From: Streptomonospora sp. PA3
GTDB lineage: Bacteria; Actinomycetota; Actinomycetes; Streptosporangiales; Streptosporangiaceae
NCBI RefSeq assembly: GCF_009728995.1
Contig: NZ_VTZW01000010.1
Coordinates: 468,516-532,515 of the forward strand
DNA length: 64,000 bases
Reading direction: 5' to 3'
How positions within the stretch are numbered: position 1 is the first letter of the stretch; every line of letters starts with the position of its first letter. The translations under genes were made by a program, and so were the position numbers. The notes under the pieces are model-generated. The model saw nothing but the letters and a program-made list of their open reading frames with translations. It was not told where the DNA came from and searched no databases. This document shows positions 8,725 to 17,663 of the stretch, piece after piece.

Positions 8725-9357
8725 ATGACCGGGCGCACCGCCGCCCCGTTGCGCGCGCTCTCCCGGTACCGCCGGGCGCTGGGCGCCGTCTGCGCCGCGC
8801 TCGCCCTGACAGGTGCGGTCCTGCTCCTGCGGCCGCCGGCTGCACCCTCCGTCGAGGTGCTGGTCGCCGCCCGGAGCCTGGACGCGCTCTCCCCGCTGTC
8901 GCCCGGGGACCTCGCCGTGCGGGCGCTGCCCTTGGACGCGGTTCCCCAGCAGGCGCTGGGACCGGGTGACGATCCGGCAGGACGATCGCTCACCGGGCCG
9001 GTCGCCCGCGGCGAGGTCATCACCCGCGCCCGCATCGCCGAACCACCCGCACGCGGCTACGGCCCCGGACTGGTGGCGGCGCCCGTGCGCCTGCCCCAGG
9101 CCCTGCCACCGCGCCTGCTGCATCCGGGCAGCCGGATCGACGTCCTGGCCGCGCCCGACGCGGACATGGCCGGGTTGGGCGGCGGGGCTCCGCCGGCGCG
9201 GACCGTCGTCGAGGACCGGCCGGTGATCACCGTCTCCGAGCCCGATGCGGCCGCGGGCACCCAAGGCGCCCTGGTCGTCCTGGCCGTGCGCCCGGACGAG
9301 GCAAGAGCGCTGGCGGGCCACGCCGCCGCCTCGCGGCTCTCGGTGGCATTGCGTTGA
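8725..9357 (+). CDS. SAF-domain protein, CpaB/RcpC-like
   Basis: Protein of 210 residues with one N-terminal transmembrane helix or uncleaved signal (about 17-36, ALGAVCAALALTGAVLLL). An SAF domain follows at about 42-108 (VLVAARSLDALSPLSPGDL to TGPVARGEVITRARI). The C-terminal half looks like the RcpC domain of Flp-pilus CpaB proteins (LPPRLLHPGSRIDVLAAPD, VVEDRPVITVSEPDAA). No other pilus gene is nearby, so this is an orphan. A periplasmic or wall-facing sugar-binding role is possible but not shown. The ATG lacks a strong ribosome site. Confidence 0.75.
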   Translation: MTGRTAAPLRALSRYRRALGAVCAALALTGAVLLLRPPAAPSVEVLVAARSLDALSPLSPGDLAVRALPLDAVPQQALGPGDDPAGRSLTGPVARGEVITRARIAEPPARGYGPGLVAAPVRLPQALPPRLLHPGSRIDVLAAPDADMAGLGGGAPPARTVVEDRPVITVSEPDAAAGTQGALVVLAVRPDEARALAGHAAASRLSVALR

Positions 9358-9505
9358 GGCCGGTGGCGCGGCTCCGAATGGAGAGCACGGCGCGTTCTCG
9401 CAGCCCCGGCCCATCGCGGCGGCCTCCCGACCGGCCTCCGTGGGGCGCCCGGAGAACGCCCCGCCCTGTCCGCGGGTCTCCCGGGTGCGGAAGAGGAGAG
9501 CATGC

Positions 9506-9535
9506 GGGGGCGGCCTCTGCTGCGAGGCCGCCCCC
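9506..9535. terminator. Bidirectional hairpin terminator
   Basis: Perfect 12-bp stem GGGGGCGGCCTC / GAGGCCGCCCCC with loop TGCTGC, in the 190-base gap between two convergent genes (SAF protein and M15 peptidase). There is no T-run, as is usual for actinobacterial terminators. Confidence 0.7.
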
Positions 9536-9549
9536 GGACGGTCCGGCGG

Positions 9550-10689
9550 CTACCGGGCCGCTTCGTACTCCCAGTGCCAGGGCTCGAACGGGTTGGAGTA
9601 GGCCCACTGCGGGTGGAACCAGCCCCACCTCTGGGAGTTGGCCTCCAGCCAGTTGAACTGGGGACTCCCCTGGTTCTGCACGCCGCCGCACAGGTCGACG
9701 GCCAGACCCCAGCCGTGGTTGCTGGTGCCGGGGACCGCCGCCATGCCGGGCGGCTTGGTGGCGTAGAGGGACTGCTGCTTGGACAGGCTGCGGTACGAGC
9801 TGGTCACGCACATGCTCTCGCCGAACCGCTCGGTGTAGGCCTGGTTCATCTTCAGGAAGTCCACGGCCGCGTCGGCACGCAGCGACTCGCCCTCCAGGTG
9901 CAGCTGGCACAGGGCGTTCTGCGGCAGCAGGCCGTTGGGATAGCCCTCGGCGTTGTCCGCGATCGAGGGGTCGCATTCGATGCCGGCGAAGTAGGACTCG
10001 GGGTCCAGCCCGCGCTCCTCGAGCTCGTTGGTCAGCTCCTCGGTGCTCTCCTTGGACTTGGCCCGCAGGTCCTCCAGGTCCTCCTCCAGTTGCACGCGCT
10101 TGAGCTGCGTCTCGGTCTGCAGCTCCTGGGCCTGCGTGGCCAGGTCGGTCTGCTTCTCGCGCAGATCGCTGGCCTCCTCCAGCAGCGCCTCGCGGTCGTC
10201 GGACAGCTTGAGCACGTGCGACTCGACCTGGAGGTCCTGGTTGAGCTTTCCGGAGGTCAGGATGCCCAGCACGCCCGCGTTGGGCTGCATGTAGAGGGTG
10301 CTGCCCAGTTCGGCCAGCGGCTCGCGCAGTTCCGTGAGGCGCAGTTCGGTCTGCTGCAGGTCGTGCAACGTGGAGACGAGCTCGTCCTGCGCGTCGTTGA
10401 GCTCCTCCTCCTGCTCGGTGTAGCGCTTGGTGGCCTTTTCCAGTTCCTCCTTCGCCTCGTCCGCCTTCTTCTTCAGCTTCTCCAGATCGGAGTCGGCGGA
10501 GGCGGGAGAAGTCACCGGAGCAAAGGCCGTCTGCACACCGGGCACCACGAGAAGTGCGATGATGAGGACGGTGATCACCGAGAGCCCGCCATGCTTGCCA
10601 AAGCGGGCAAGCTTCGTCAACGGAGACGAGGAGGACCCGATTCGCGGCACGCGGTCACATCGCCGCGACGAATCGAGAGTAAACGGCAC
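9550..10689 (-). CDS. Secreted coiled-coil M15 (VanY-type) D-Ala-D-Ala carboxypeptidase
   Basis: Exported peptidoglycan peptidase of 379 residues. A basic N-terminus is followed by a transmembrane or signal segment (GLSVITVLIIALLVVPGV). A long heptad-rich coiled coil runs from SDSDLEKLKKKADEAKEELE to about residue 235. The C-terminal M15B domain carries the zinc motif SNHGWGLAVD and the closing EPWHWEYE. The SSYRSLSKQQSLY segment is also typical. I start at the GTG at 10689 because GGAGGA lies seven bases upstream; an ATG 17 codons earlier has none. The coiled coil resembles regulatory domains of wall hydrolases that need an activator. Confidence 0.88.
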   Translation of the reverse strand: MPFTLDSSRRCDRVPRIGSSSSPLTKLARFGKHGGLSVITVLIIALLVVPGVQTAFAPVTSPASADSDLEKLKKKADEAKEELEKATKRYTEQEEELNDAQDELVSTLHDLQQTELRLTELREPLAELGSTLYMQPNAGVLGILTSGKLNQDLQVESHVLKLSDDREALLEEASDLREKQTDLATQAQELQTETQLKRVQLEEDLEDLRAKSKESTEELTNELEERGLDPESYFAGIECDPSIADNAEGYPNGLLPQNALCQLHLEGESLRADAAVDFLKMNQAYTERFGESMCVTSSYRSLSKQQSLYATKPPGMAAVPGTSNHGWGLAVDLCGGVQNQGSPQFNWLEANSQRWGWFHPQWAYSNPFEPWHWEYEAAR

Positions 10690-11050
10690 GAGGGTCCTCC
10701 GGTTGCGAGTAAATCGGTGGTGCGCGTAGCCGCATCGCAAGTTACTACATGTCCACTATCGGACCGACCGAGCTGGATCGGCCGGGCGGACACGGGGGGA
10801 TACGAGGGGTCGAGCAACGCGGTGCAGGGCCGACGCCCATGCGAAACGGCAGGTCACCGGGTGTTCAACTACGCGTACCAGGCTAGGCGCCATATAACGC
10901 CAAGATCTCCACAAAGCACACCTCAGACCAATAGTGAGCAAAGCCACACCTCGGCCATGGCAACTTTAACGCCAGTAAGGGTACAAGTCAGTGCCCCCGT
11001 GATCCCGGCACACCGCGGCCGCATCCTCCGCTAGGCTGGGGCCCGGTTCC
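10690..11050. other. Intergenic region between M15 peptidase and tRNA-Arg
   Basis: About 360 bases that hold the leader and promoter of the minus-strand peptidase and the promoter of the plus-strand tRNA. It is AT-richer around 10870-10960 (TATAACGCC, AATAGTGAGC). I looked for a c-di-AMP (ydaO) riboswitch, often found before actinobacterial wall hydrolases, and did not find its conserved blocks. Confidence 0.45.
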
Positions 11051-11545
<495 letters not shown>

Positions 11546-11699
11546 ATGCCGTTCGGTTCGCCCTCGGACGGGTTCGGCAAGGGCCACATCTCACAGGGTC
11601 AATCCGCGCCCACCGCATCCGCTTCCCGCCTGTTGCACACGCAACGGGGCGGCGAGCGCCGCGGACAGCGCGACCCGTGCGGGTCGGTACTCATGCCCC
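11546..11699. other. Junction between pseudogene and repeat element
   Basis: Short stretch joining the monooxygenase remnant to the tandem array. It includes CACATCTCACAGGGTCAATCC. I see no gene, attachment-site duplication or target-site duplication. Confidence 0.35.
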
Positions 11700-12405
11700 C
11701 CGGTGCGCCACCCGACGGAGCGGCGAGGACGGTGGGAGGTTCGGGTCGGCGCTCACCGGTTGGTGGAAGCGGATGGCTGGCCACCCGACGGGCGGCGGCG
11801 ACAGCACAGGGCTTGGCCCGTGCCCATCGGTCCCGGTGCCCGCCGGTCGGGCTTGCGACGGTGCGGCGATGGGCGGCGGGGCTCGGGCCTGCGCCCACCG
11901 GTTGCCGGCGGCGGACGGCGGGCCGCCCGACGGGGGCGGCGAGGGCGGAGGTGGGCTTGGCCCGCGCGGATCGGTCCGGGTGCCCGCCGGTCGGGCTTGC
12001 GACGGTGCGGCGATGGGCGGCGGGGCTCGGGCCTGCGCCCACCGGTTGCCGGCGGCGGACGGCGGGCCGCCCGACGGGGGCGGCGAGGGCGGAGGTGGGC
12101 TTGGCCCGCGCGGATCGGTTCGGGTGCCCGCCGGTCGGGCTTGCGACGGGGCGGCGAGGTCCGCGGGGCTCGGGCCTGCGCCCACCGGTTGCCGGCGGCG
12201 GACGGCGGGCCGCCCGACGGGGGCGGCGAGGGCCGCGGGTGGCTCAGCCCGCGCGGATCGGTTCGGGTGCCCGCCGGTCGGGCTTGCGACGAGGCAGCGA
12301 CGGCCGACGACGGCTGGGCCGAGCGATCACCGGTTGCCGGCGGCGGATGGCAGGCCGCCCGACGGGGGCGGCGAGGTCGGTGGTGGGAGCCGCCTACGTC
12401 GGGTT
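11700..12405. repeat. Composite element A: tandem array of about 144-bp repeats
   Basis: The word CGCCGGTCGGGCTTGCGAC starts at 11841, 11985, 12129 and 12272, giving periods of 144, 144 and 143. Each unit is two related half-units of about 72 bases (GCCCGCCGGTCGGG and GCCCACCGGTTGCC). The 48-codon period keeps frames open on both strands, so the long Arg/Gly-rich open frames here are not evidence of a protein. Related units, inverted, flank the second element at 32.6-32.9 kb. Confidence 0.9.
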
Positions 12406-12430
12406 TAAGGAGTCGGTCACCACAGGAGGT

Positions 12431-12601
12431 TGCGGCAATGGGGCTGGGTTGCGCGAAGCGCTGTGCGCCAGCTTGCCGCCGAGCGGCGGTGCACCTGTGT
12501 TTCGGAGGCCCGCCACCGGTGGTGCGGCTCCACCTGAGACGGGCTGCGTGCGCTCGGCGGCAAGCTGTGATCGCGCTTCGCGGGGCGCACCCATTGCCGC
12601 A
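12431..12601. repeat. Giant imperfect hairpin, copy 1
   Basis: Nested complementary blocks form a stem about 170 bases across. The outermost is TGCGGCAATGGG (12431) with CCCATTGCCGCA (12590-12601), then CGCGAAGCGC with GCGCTTCGCG, then AGCTTGCCGCCGAGCG (12470-12485) with CGCTCGGCGGCAAGCT (12551-12566). The loop holds the small palindrome CCACCGGTGG (12513-12522). The same arms and loop core occur at 32356-32527 and, in reduced form, at 18386-18475. Confidence 0.85.
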
Positions 12602-13090
12602 GCCCCGATGGTGGCCGCCGCGGGTGGTGCCCGGTGGGTTCCTGCAAGGCGGCCCCCGCCGTTCTGAGACACGGCTCGGGCGGGATGTTCCGGGCATATC
12701 GCCTCGCGTTGGGTCGACGATGCCCGCCGATGGTGCGCGGTGGGCCTGTGCGGCGCACCGCAACCCCGGGTCTTCCGGGATGCGGAACGAAACCGGGGTG
12801 GTTTGCCCGCAATGCCCGGATGCGGCGGGGGGTGGAGCCGGCCGGGGTGCCACGAGGTGCGCGTTTGGAGCGGTTTCGGCGCGGATCCCCGGTCCAAACG
12901 CCATGATCATCGCCGATCCCGGCCGCGCGAGCCGCCCCGGCGCCCCCGCATACCGGACATCACGGGAGGATTCGACGCCGCGGACGACCCTCCGCGCGGC
13001 CGGACCCCGCCCGGGCGATCGCGGGGTGCGTCTCCTCGTCCCGCCGCCGCCCCGAAAGCACCGAATGTCGGGTTTCCGTGCCCGGTTCCC

Positions 13091-13154
13091 GCGTCGAGGG
13101 TGTCGGTGGGGCCACACTCGACGCCGAGCGTGGCCCCACCGACACCCTCGACGC
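13091..13154. repeat. 64-bp palindrome with 25-bp perfect arms
   Basis: The left arm (13091-13115) begins GCGTCGAGGGTGTCGG and the right arm (13130-13154) is its exact reverse complement over 25 bases. The 14-base spacer is ACTCGACGCCGAGC. The inverted copy at 31807-31867 keeps the palindrome but lost three bases in one arm and has a fully symmetric centre. Confidence 0.92.
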
Positions 13155-13237
13155 AACCGGGGTGCGGTGCGGCAGCCGACCCGGCGGACGAACCGGGACA
13201 TCGGAGGCAAATGCTCGGGATCGCCGCTCCCAGTGGC

Positions 13238-13298
13238 GGCGATCTTGTACCTGCGGTCATTGTGAGCGTTCACAAGTGACCACAGATACAAGATCGCC
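13238..13298. repeat. 61-bp imperfect palindrome around TTGTGAGCGTTCACAA
   Basis: Outer arms GGCGATCTTGTA (13238-13249) and TACAAGATCGCC (13287-13298) are perfect. Inside are GCGGTCA/TGACCAC-like arms and a centre of TTGTGAGCGTTCACAA form. The second copy at 31662-31722 has the same outer arms and centre. It could be a protein-binding site or a cruciform/hairpin. It is not a CRP site, as the half-site spacing differs. Confidence 0.88.
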
Positions 13299-13399
13299 GA
13301 TGGAGAGTTAGATTAAATCGGGCGTTCCGGGTTTCGGATCGAGCGCGTGGGTGGGTAGGGCGCACCGGAACGCCACCGGGGCGCACCGCCCCGTCGCGC

Positions 13400-13880
13400 G
13401 CGCAACCGGCGCCCACCGAACCGATCCCCGCGGGCCGAGCCACCCGCCGACCTCGCCGCCACGCCGGACGCCCAGCCATCCGCCCACACCAGCCGGTGGT
13501 CGCCGGCCCGGACCCCCGGCGTCCTCGCCGCCCCCGTCGCTCACCGACACCGGCGAGCACCCGAACCGACTCGCGCGGGCCCAACCCTTCGCCGCCGTCG
13601 CCGCCTCGCCGGGTGACCGGCCATCCGAGGGCGGCAACCGATGATCGCCGACCCGAACCCCGCGCTGTCCTCGCTGCCCCTCGCTGCATGCTCACCCGGC
13701 GCCCACCCGAACCGATCCACGCGGCCCGAGCCCTCCGCTGCCGTCGCCGCCTCGCCGGGCGATCAGCCATCCGCCCGCAGCAACCGGTGATCGCCCGGCC
13801 CGGCCACCCGCCGTCCTCGCTGCCCACGCCGCCCAACGCAGCCGACGAGCACCGGAACCGATCCGCGCAGGCCCGACCCC
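13400..13880. repeat. Composite element A: second tandem array, opposite orientation
   Basis: The word CCGAACCGA(T/C), or a close variant, starts at 13416, 13561, 13707 and 13852, a period of 145-146. These units are the reverse complement of those in the 11.7-12.4 kb array, so the element core is bounded by arrays facing each other. From 13880 to the stop of the maleylacetate reductase (14139) I see no further repeat and no gene. Confidence 0.8.
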
Positions 13881-14138
13881 GCGCCTCGTTGGAAGCGGCG
13901 GGGAGCGACTTTCCGCTCCCCACCGCGGCCGCTCCCCGCCACGGCAGGCGAAAGGCGTCCGCGCGAAAGGGCGAGCCGCGCCGCGCCCGGCGTCGCCCCG
14001 CCCTCCCTCCCCGCACAGCCGCGACGGCCGCCCGCGTGCGCGAGCCGCCGACCGCGGACCCGCCTCGCCCCGCCCCGCCTCGCCCGTGGCCGGGAGCCTG
14101 CCGAGCGGTCACAGGGGCCAGGCCCCGGCAAACCGGCT

Positions 14139-15194
14139 CTACCAGGCGCCGTCCAGGAGCCGGGTGACCGCGTCGGCGTCCGGCTGCCGCGGGTTGGGGT
14201 AGGGCTTGGCCGCGACGCGCTCGGCGATGGCGCGCAGGCCGTCGCGGGGCACGCCCAGCGCGCCGAGGGTTGTGGCTCCCGTGTGGCTGCGCGACAACCG
14301 GGACACGGCCTCGACCGGATCGCCGCCGGCGATGCGGGTCAGCCGCGCGGCGGCAGGCGGCGCCGAGGGCAGGTTGAAGGCCATGACGTGCGGCAGCAGC
14401 AGTGCGTGTAGTTCGGCGTGGGGCAGGTCGTAGGCCCCGCCGAGCGCGTGCGCCAACTGGTGGTGCAGCCCCATCGTGGTCTGCGCGAGGCACATGCCGG
14501 AGAGCCAGGCCGCCGCCTGGAGGCGCTCGCGGGGCGCGACGGCGGCGGGGTCCTCAAGCACCGCCGGCAGCGTGGTGAGGATTCCGTCGATCGACTCCGT
14601 GGCCAGCCCGTCGGTCGCGGCCGTGGCGTCGCGGGCCCACAGCGCCTCCACCGCGTGCGCCAGGGCGTTCAAGGCGCTGGTCAGAGTGAGGCCGGGGGGC
14701 ATCGTGAGCGTCAGCTCGGCGTCGTAGACGACGGTGCCGGGAGCCAGCAGCGGGTCGCGCCGCGTGGTCTTCACCCCGTTGTCGGTCTCTCCCAGCGTCG
14801 GGGTGACCTCCGATCCGGCGTAGGTGGTCGGCACGGCGATCTGGGGCAGGCCGGTACGCGCCGAAAGCGCCTTGGCCAGCCCGATCGCCGAGCCGCCGCC
14901 GATGGCCGCCACGCAGTCGGCGCCCGCGTCGTCGACCACCTCCATGGCCCGCGCTGTGACCTCCACCGGGGTGTGCACGACGGGCCTGTCGAACCGCGCG
15001 GCCAGGCGGGAGCCCAGCGCTGCCGCGAGTTCGTCGGCGGCGGGCTTGGCCGAGGGGGTCTCGATCAGCAGCACCCGCCGGGCGCCGAGCCGCTCGACCT
15101 CGCCCGGAATCTCCCGGCGGGCGCCGAGTCCGACGAGGACCCGGCATGGAAGGGTCTCGTGCACCGTCACACCGGCGCGCGTGCTGTCCGCCAT
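14139..15194 (-). CDS. Maleylacetate reductase (iron-type alcohol dehydrogenase family)
   Basis: NAD(P)H-dependent enzyme reducing maleylacetate to 3-oxoadipate, the last step before the beta-ketoadipate pathway in hydroxyquinol, chlorocatechol and resorcinol breakdown. The 351 residues carry the dinucleotide loop AAIGGGSAIGLAKALSARTG, the family marks PTTYAGSEVTPTLGETDN and GVKTTRRDPLLAP, and the metal-site His region TSALNALAHAVEALW with LHHQLAHALGGAYDLPHAEL. The ATG has a GAGGGAG site. No hydroxyquinol dioxygenase or regulator is adjacent, so it is alone here; the upstream neighbour may have been lost. Confidence 0.92.
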   Translation of the reverse strand: MADSTRAGVTVHETLPCRVLVGLGARREIPGEVERLGARRVLLIETPSAKPAADELAAALGSRLAARFDRPVVHTPVEVTARAMEVVDDAGADCVAAIGGGSAIGLAKALSARTGLPQIAVPTTYAGSEVTPTLGETDNGVKTTRRDPLLAPGTVVYDAELTLTMPPGLTLTSALNALAHAVEALWARDATAATDGLATESIDGILTTLPAVLEDPAAVAPRERLQAAAWLSGMCLAQTTMGLHHQLAHALGGAYDLPHAELHALLLPHVMAFNLPSAPPAAARLTRIAGGDPVEAVSRLSRSHTGATTLGALGVPRDGLRAIAERVAAKPYPNPRQPDADAVTRLLDGAW

Positions 15195-15794
15195 CGTTCT
15201 CCCTCGTCGTTCGCTCGGTGGCCGGGGCGGTGTGCAGCGGTGTCCGGCGCGGGCCGATCCGCGGCGGGCCGTCGGCTCTGTGCCCGGCGCCCGTCCTCGG
15301 CGGCCCCGCCGGCCCGGACGGTGCCGCCGGTGCGCCGCGCCGCGGACACCGATCACGGCCGCGTCGGTCACCGGGACCCTCCCGCAGCATAGTGAGGGCG
15401 TGCCTGCGCCGCCTCGGCCGCCCGCGGGCCGGCGGAGACGCGGCCCCCGGGCGGCGAGGCCGCGCTGCGGCATGGCACCGCTTCCGCCGCGTCCGCCCGT
15501 GTCCCGCGGATGCGGTCCCGTGCCGCTCTCCGGCACGGGACCGGGCGCCGGACGGGCGGCGCCGCCTCCTGGTTCGCCGCGGCCCGGACCGCCGGGGCCA
15601 AGCCGCACGACCGCTCGGGGCCCGCGAGGCGGCGGCTGACCTGCCCCGCTCGCGCGCCGAGCCGTGCGACACGGCCGCCGGCAGGCGGCGGTCCCGGTTC
15701 ACGATGCATCCGCCGCCCTGAAGCGCCGCTTTTGCCTCGGGCGGGGCTCCTCCGGCCGAGCGTGCCGGCGCGGGCCGGTCCCTAGACTCGGCCC
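15195..15794. other. Intergenic region, divergent promoters
   Basis: A 600-base GC-rich gap between divergent genes. It should contain both promoters, but I can mark no clear hexamers. Frames on both strands are open only because of composition. No repeat of the dispersed families is visible. Confidence 0.45.
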
Positions 15795-16328
15795 ATGGAC
15801 GAGCACACGCTGTACCTCGTGGTCACCGGAGCCGCGACACCCCGCGAGAACGTGGCCGGACTCATCGGGTCCGCGCGGGAACGGGGATGGGCGGTGACCG
15901 TCGTCTGCACGCCGATGGGCACACGCTTCCACGCCGTCGGCGAGCTGTCCTCCGCCAGCGGCAACGAGGTACGCGTGGACTTCCGGCGGCCGGGAACCGG
16001 GGAGCGTCTGCTGCCGCCGGGCGCGCTGCTGGCGTGCCCGCTGACGTTCAACTCGCTGAACAAGATCGCCGCCGGGTTCGCCGACACCATGGCGGTCGCG
16101 CTCGTCTGCGAGATGCTCGGCTACGGCGTGCCCACCGTCTGCGTCCCCCACCTCAACCCGCCGCTGGCGCGCCATCCGGCCGTCGATCCGAGCATCCGGA
16201 CGCTGCGGAGCATGGGCGCCCGCGTCCTCTACGACCCCGAGGCCCCGGCCGACGACCGGCTTCCGCCGTGGCGCGACGTCCTCGACGCCGTCGACGCCGC
16301 CGCACGAGGGGGCGCCGCCGGGCGGTGA
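15795..16328 (+). CDS. Flavoprotein of the HFCD (Dfp/EpiD-like) family
   Basis: Protein of 177 residues with the homo-oligomeric flavin-containing Cys decarboxylase fold. It starts LYLVVTGAATPRENVAGLI and has the FMN/active-site motif LTFNSLNKIAAGFADTMAVA, followed by CEMLGYGVPTVCVPHLNPPL. Family members use FMN to decarboxylate peptidyl or pantothenoyl cysteine, but stand-alone actinobacterial members have no established substrate. The catalytic His usual near the N-terminus of EpiD/CoaC is not evident. It is monocistronic, with the upstream gap likely holding its promoter. Confidence 0.85.
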   Translation: MDEHTLYLVVTGAATPRENVAGLIGSARERGWAVTVVCTPMGTRFHAVGELSSASGNEVRVDFRRPGTGERLLPPGALLACPLTFNSLNKIAAGFADTMAVALVCEMLGYGVPTVCVPHLNPPLARHPAVDPSIRTLRSMGARVLYDPEAPADDRLPPWRDVLDAVDAAARGGAAGR

Positions 16329-16444
16329 GGGCCGGCGGCACGGGATTCCGCGTGGCCGGATCGGGCCGTCCCGCACCCGCCTCGGAGTTCGGCGATCGAC
16401 CGCCGCGCGGGGTCTCCGGCCCGCGCGCACGCCGCTGAGGGCGG

Positions 16445-17461
16445 GTGGGACCGGACGCGCCGACCGGTATGGTGCCCGGAGCCTACTGTCCGCGGGTGCT
16501 GGGGAAGGGGATCGGCTTGTCCGTCGGAGTTGTGGTCGCCGTAGCCCTGACGTCCGCCTTCGCGCTTTTCGGCGTGCTCTTCACCGTGCTGGGCGTCCGC
16601 AGCCGGCGGCGCCGGCTCCGCCGCGAGGAGCACGGGATCCGCGCCCAGGCCAGGGTGGCCGCGGTGGAGCCGGCGATCCCCGAAGGCCGCGGCGGGTCCG
16701 AGCAGCCCTTCGTGCTGGTCTTCGCCGACCCTGCCGGGCGGCGGCACGAGCGCCGGTTCACCAGCGGATTCGGCGGAATCGTCCCCGCCGAGGGGTGGCA
16801 GGTGGAGGTGCTGTTCGACCCGGAGGACCCCGAGAACGTCGAGATCACCGGCAACCCCCACGTGCACGGCGTCGCCGGCGCCGAGAGGCCCGCGCCGCCG
16901 CCCCGGCGCCGGTGGCTGGTCGGCGCGGTCGTCGCCGCCGCGGCCGTACTGCTGGTGTGGGGGATCGTGCTGATCGCCGTGGCCGCGACCGGCTACCCGC
17001 CCGACTCCCCGGCCTACACCGGCGCCATGCTCACCGGGTGCGGCCTGGTGTTCTACGCGGCCGCGGTGGCGGTCGCCGGCGCGGGTCTGCTCGGCCTCGC
17101 CGCGCGGATGCGCGAGCGCCGCACCGCCGCCACCGCGACGGGTGTGATCACCCAGACCTGGACCGAGGTGCGCCGCTCCTCCAACGACGACGGCCCTTCG
17201 ACGCGCCGCGTCCACCCCTACGCCGTCCGGTTCGCCCTGCCCGACGGCCGCCAGGTGCACCGGCGCGCGCCGGACGAACCCGCCTCGGACCGCAATCGGC
17301 CCGGACAGCAGGTCGAGGTGGCCTACCAGCCGGCGGACCCGGGATCGTTCACCGTGGGCGGACCGACGCGCCTGCTGCTGGCGCCCATCCTGACGGTGGC
17401 CTTCGGTCTGGTCTTCGCCGCGGTGGCCACCCTGCTGGCGGTCATCGCCGCGGCGCTCTGA
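16445..17461 (+). CDS. Membrane protein with two DUF3592 domains
   Basis: Protein of up to 338 residues. There are about four transmembrane segments: one near residues 25-50 (GIGLSVGVVVAVALTSAFAL), two between about 153 and 220, and one at the C-terminus (LLLAPILTVAFGLVFAAVAT). Between them lie two soluble DUF3592-like beta domains: IRAQARVAAVEPAIPEG to EVLFDPEDPENVEI, and ATATGVITQTWTEV to VEVAYQPADPGSF. The start is uncertain: GTG 16445 has GAGGGCG close by, and ATG 16469 and GTG 16495 are alternatives. Function is unknown. No partner gene is evident. Confidence 0.75.
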   Translation: MGPDAPTGMVPGAYCPRVLGKGIGLSVGVVVAVALTSAFALFGVLFTVLGVRSRRRRLRREEHGIRAQARVAAVEPAIPEGRGGSEQPFVLVFADPAGRRHERRFTSGFGGIVPAEGWQVEVLFDPEDPENVEITGNPHVHGVAGAERPAPPPRRRWLVGAVVAAAAVLLVWGIVLIAVAATGYPPDSPAYTGAMLTGCGLVFYAAAVAVAGAGLLGLAARMRERRTAATATGVITQTWTEVRRSSNDDGPSTRRVHPYAVRFALPDGRQVHRRAPDEPASDRNRPGQQVEVAYQPADPGSFTVGGPTRLLLAPILTVAFGLVFAAVATLLAVIAAAL

Positions 17462-17663
17462 GGCCACCGCGCCCGCCCGTGCCCGGTAGCGCATTCCCGG
17501 TCGGCGTGCAGCCGCTGCTCGCCCGGGGCCCCGCACAGCCCGCCTCCTACTCGCCGTCACCTTTCGGACCTGCGGAAAGGGGTAGAGGAGGCGCGGACCC
17601 GACCCGTGCGCCCGGCGGGTCCGCTCACGGCTCGCAGCAGTAGGACGCGTGGAGGTGCACACC

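Larger units (their letters stand above)
12406..13330. repeat. Composite element A: core shared with element B
   Basis: About 920 bases that align in inverted orientation with 31.64-32.56 kb; by eye most bases match. Landmarks in order are GGAGTCGGTCACCACAGGAG (12409), the giant hairpin (12431-12601), GTGGGTTCCTGCAA, ATGCCCGCCGATGG, a GGATCCCCGGTCCAAA block with ATGATCATCGCCGATCC (12883-12920), the 64-bp palindrome (13091-13154), the 61-bp palindrome (13238-13298) and TTAGATTAAATCGGGCGTTC (13308). A G-run near 12825-12833 has one base more than in copy B, and other indels also break frame, so no single protein is conserved. Confidence 0.85.

Noticed and set aside
10690-10960. c-di-AMP riboswitch before the M15 peptidase
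   Set aside because: The conserved sequence blocks of the ydaO class are absent.
11703-13291. Long open frames on both strands through element A
   Set aside because: They are a by-product of 144-bp (48-codon) repeats. Copy B breaks the same frames through one-base indels, for example in the G-run near 12828.
13238-13298. CRP/GlxR binding site
   Set aside because: TGTGA and TCACA half-sites are four bases apart, not the six of CRP sites.
11700-13880. Insertion sequence or transposon
   Set aside because: No transposase motif in any frame and no terminal inverted repeat with target duplication could be seen.
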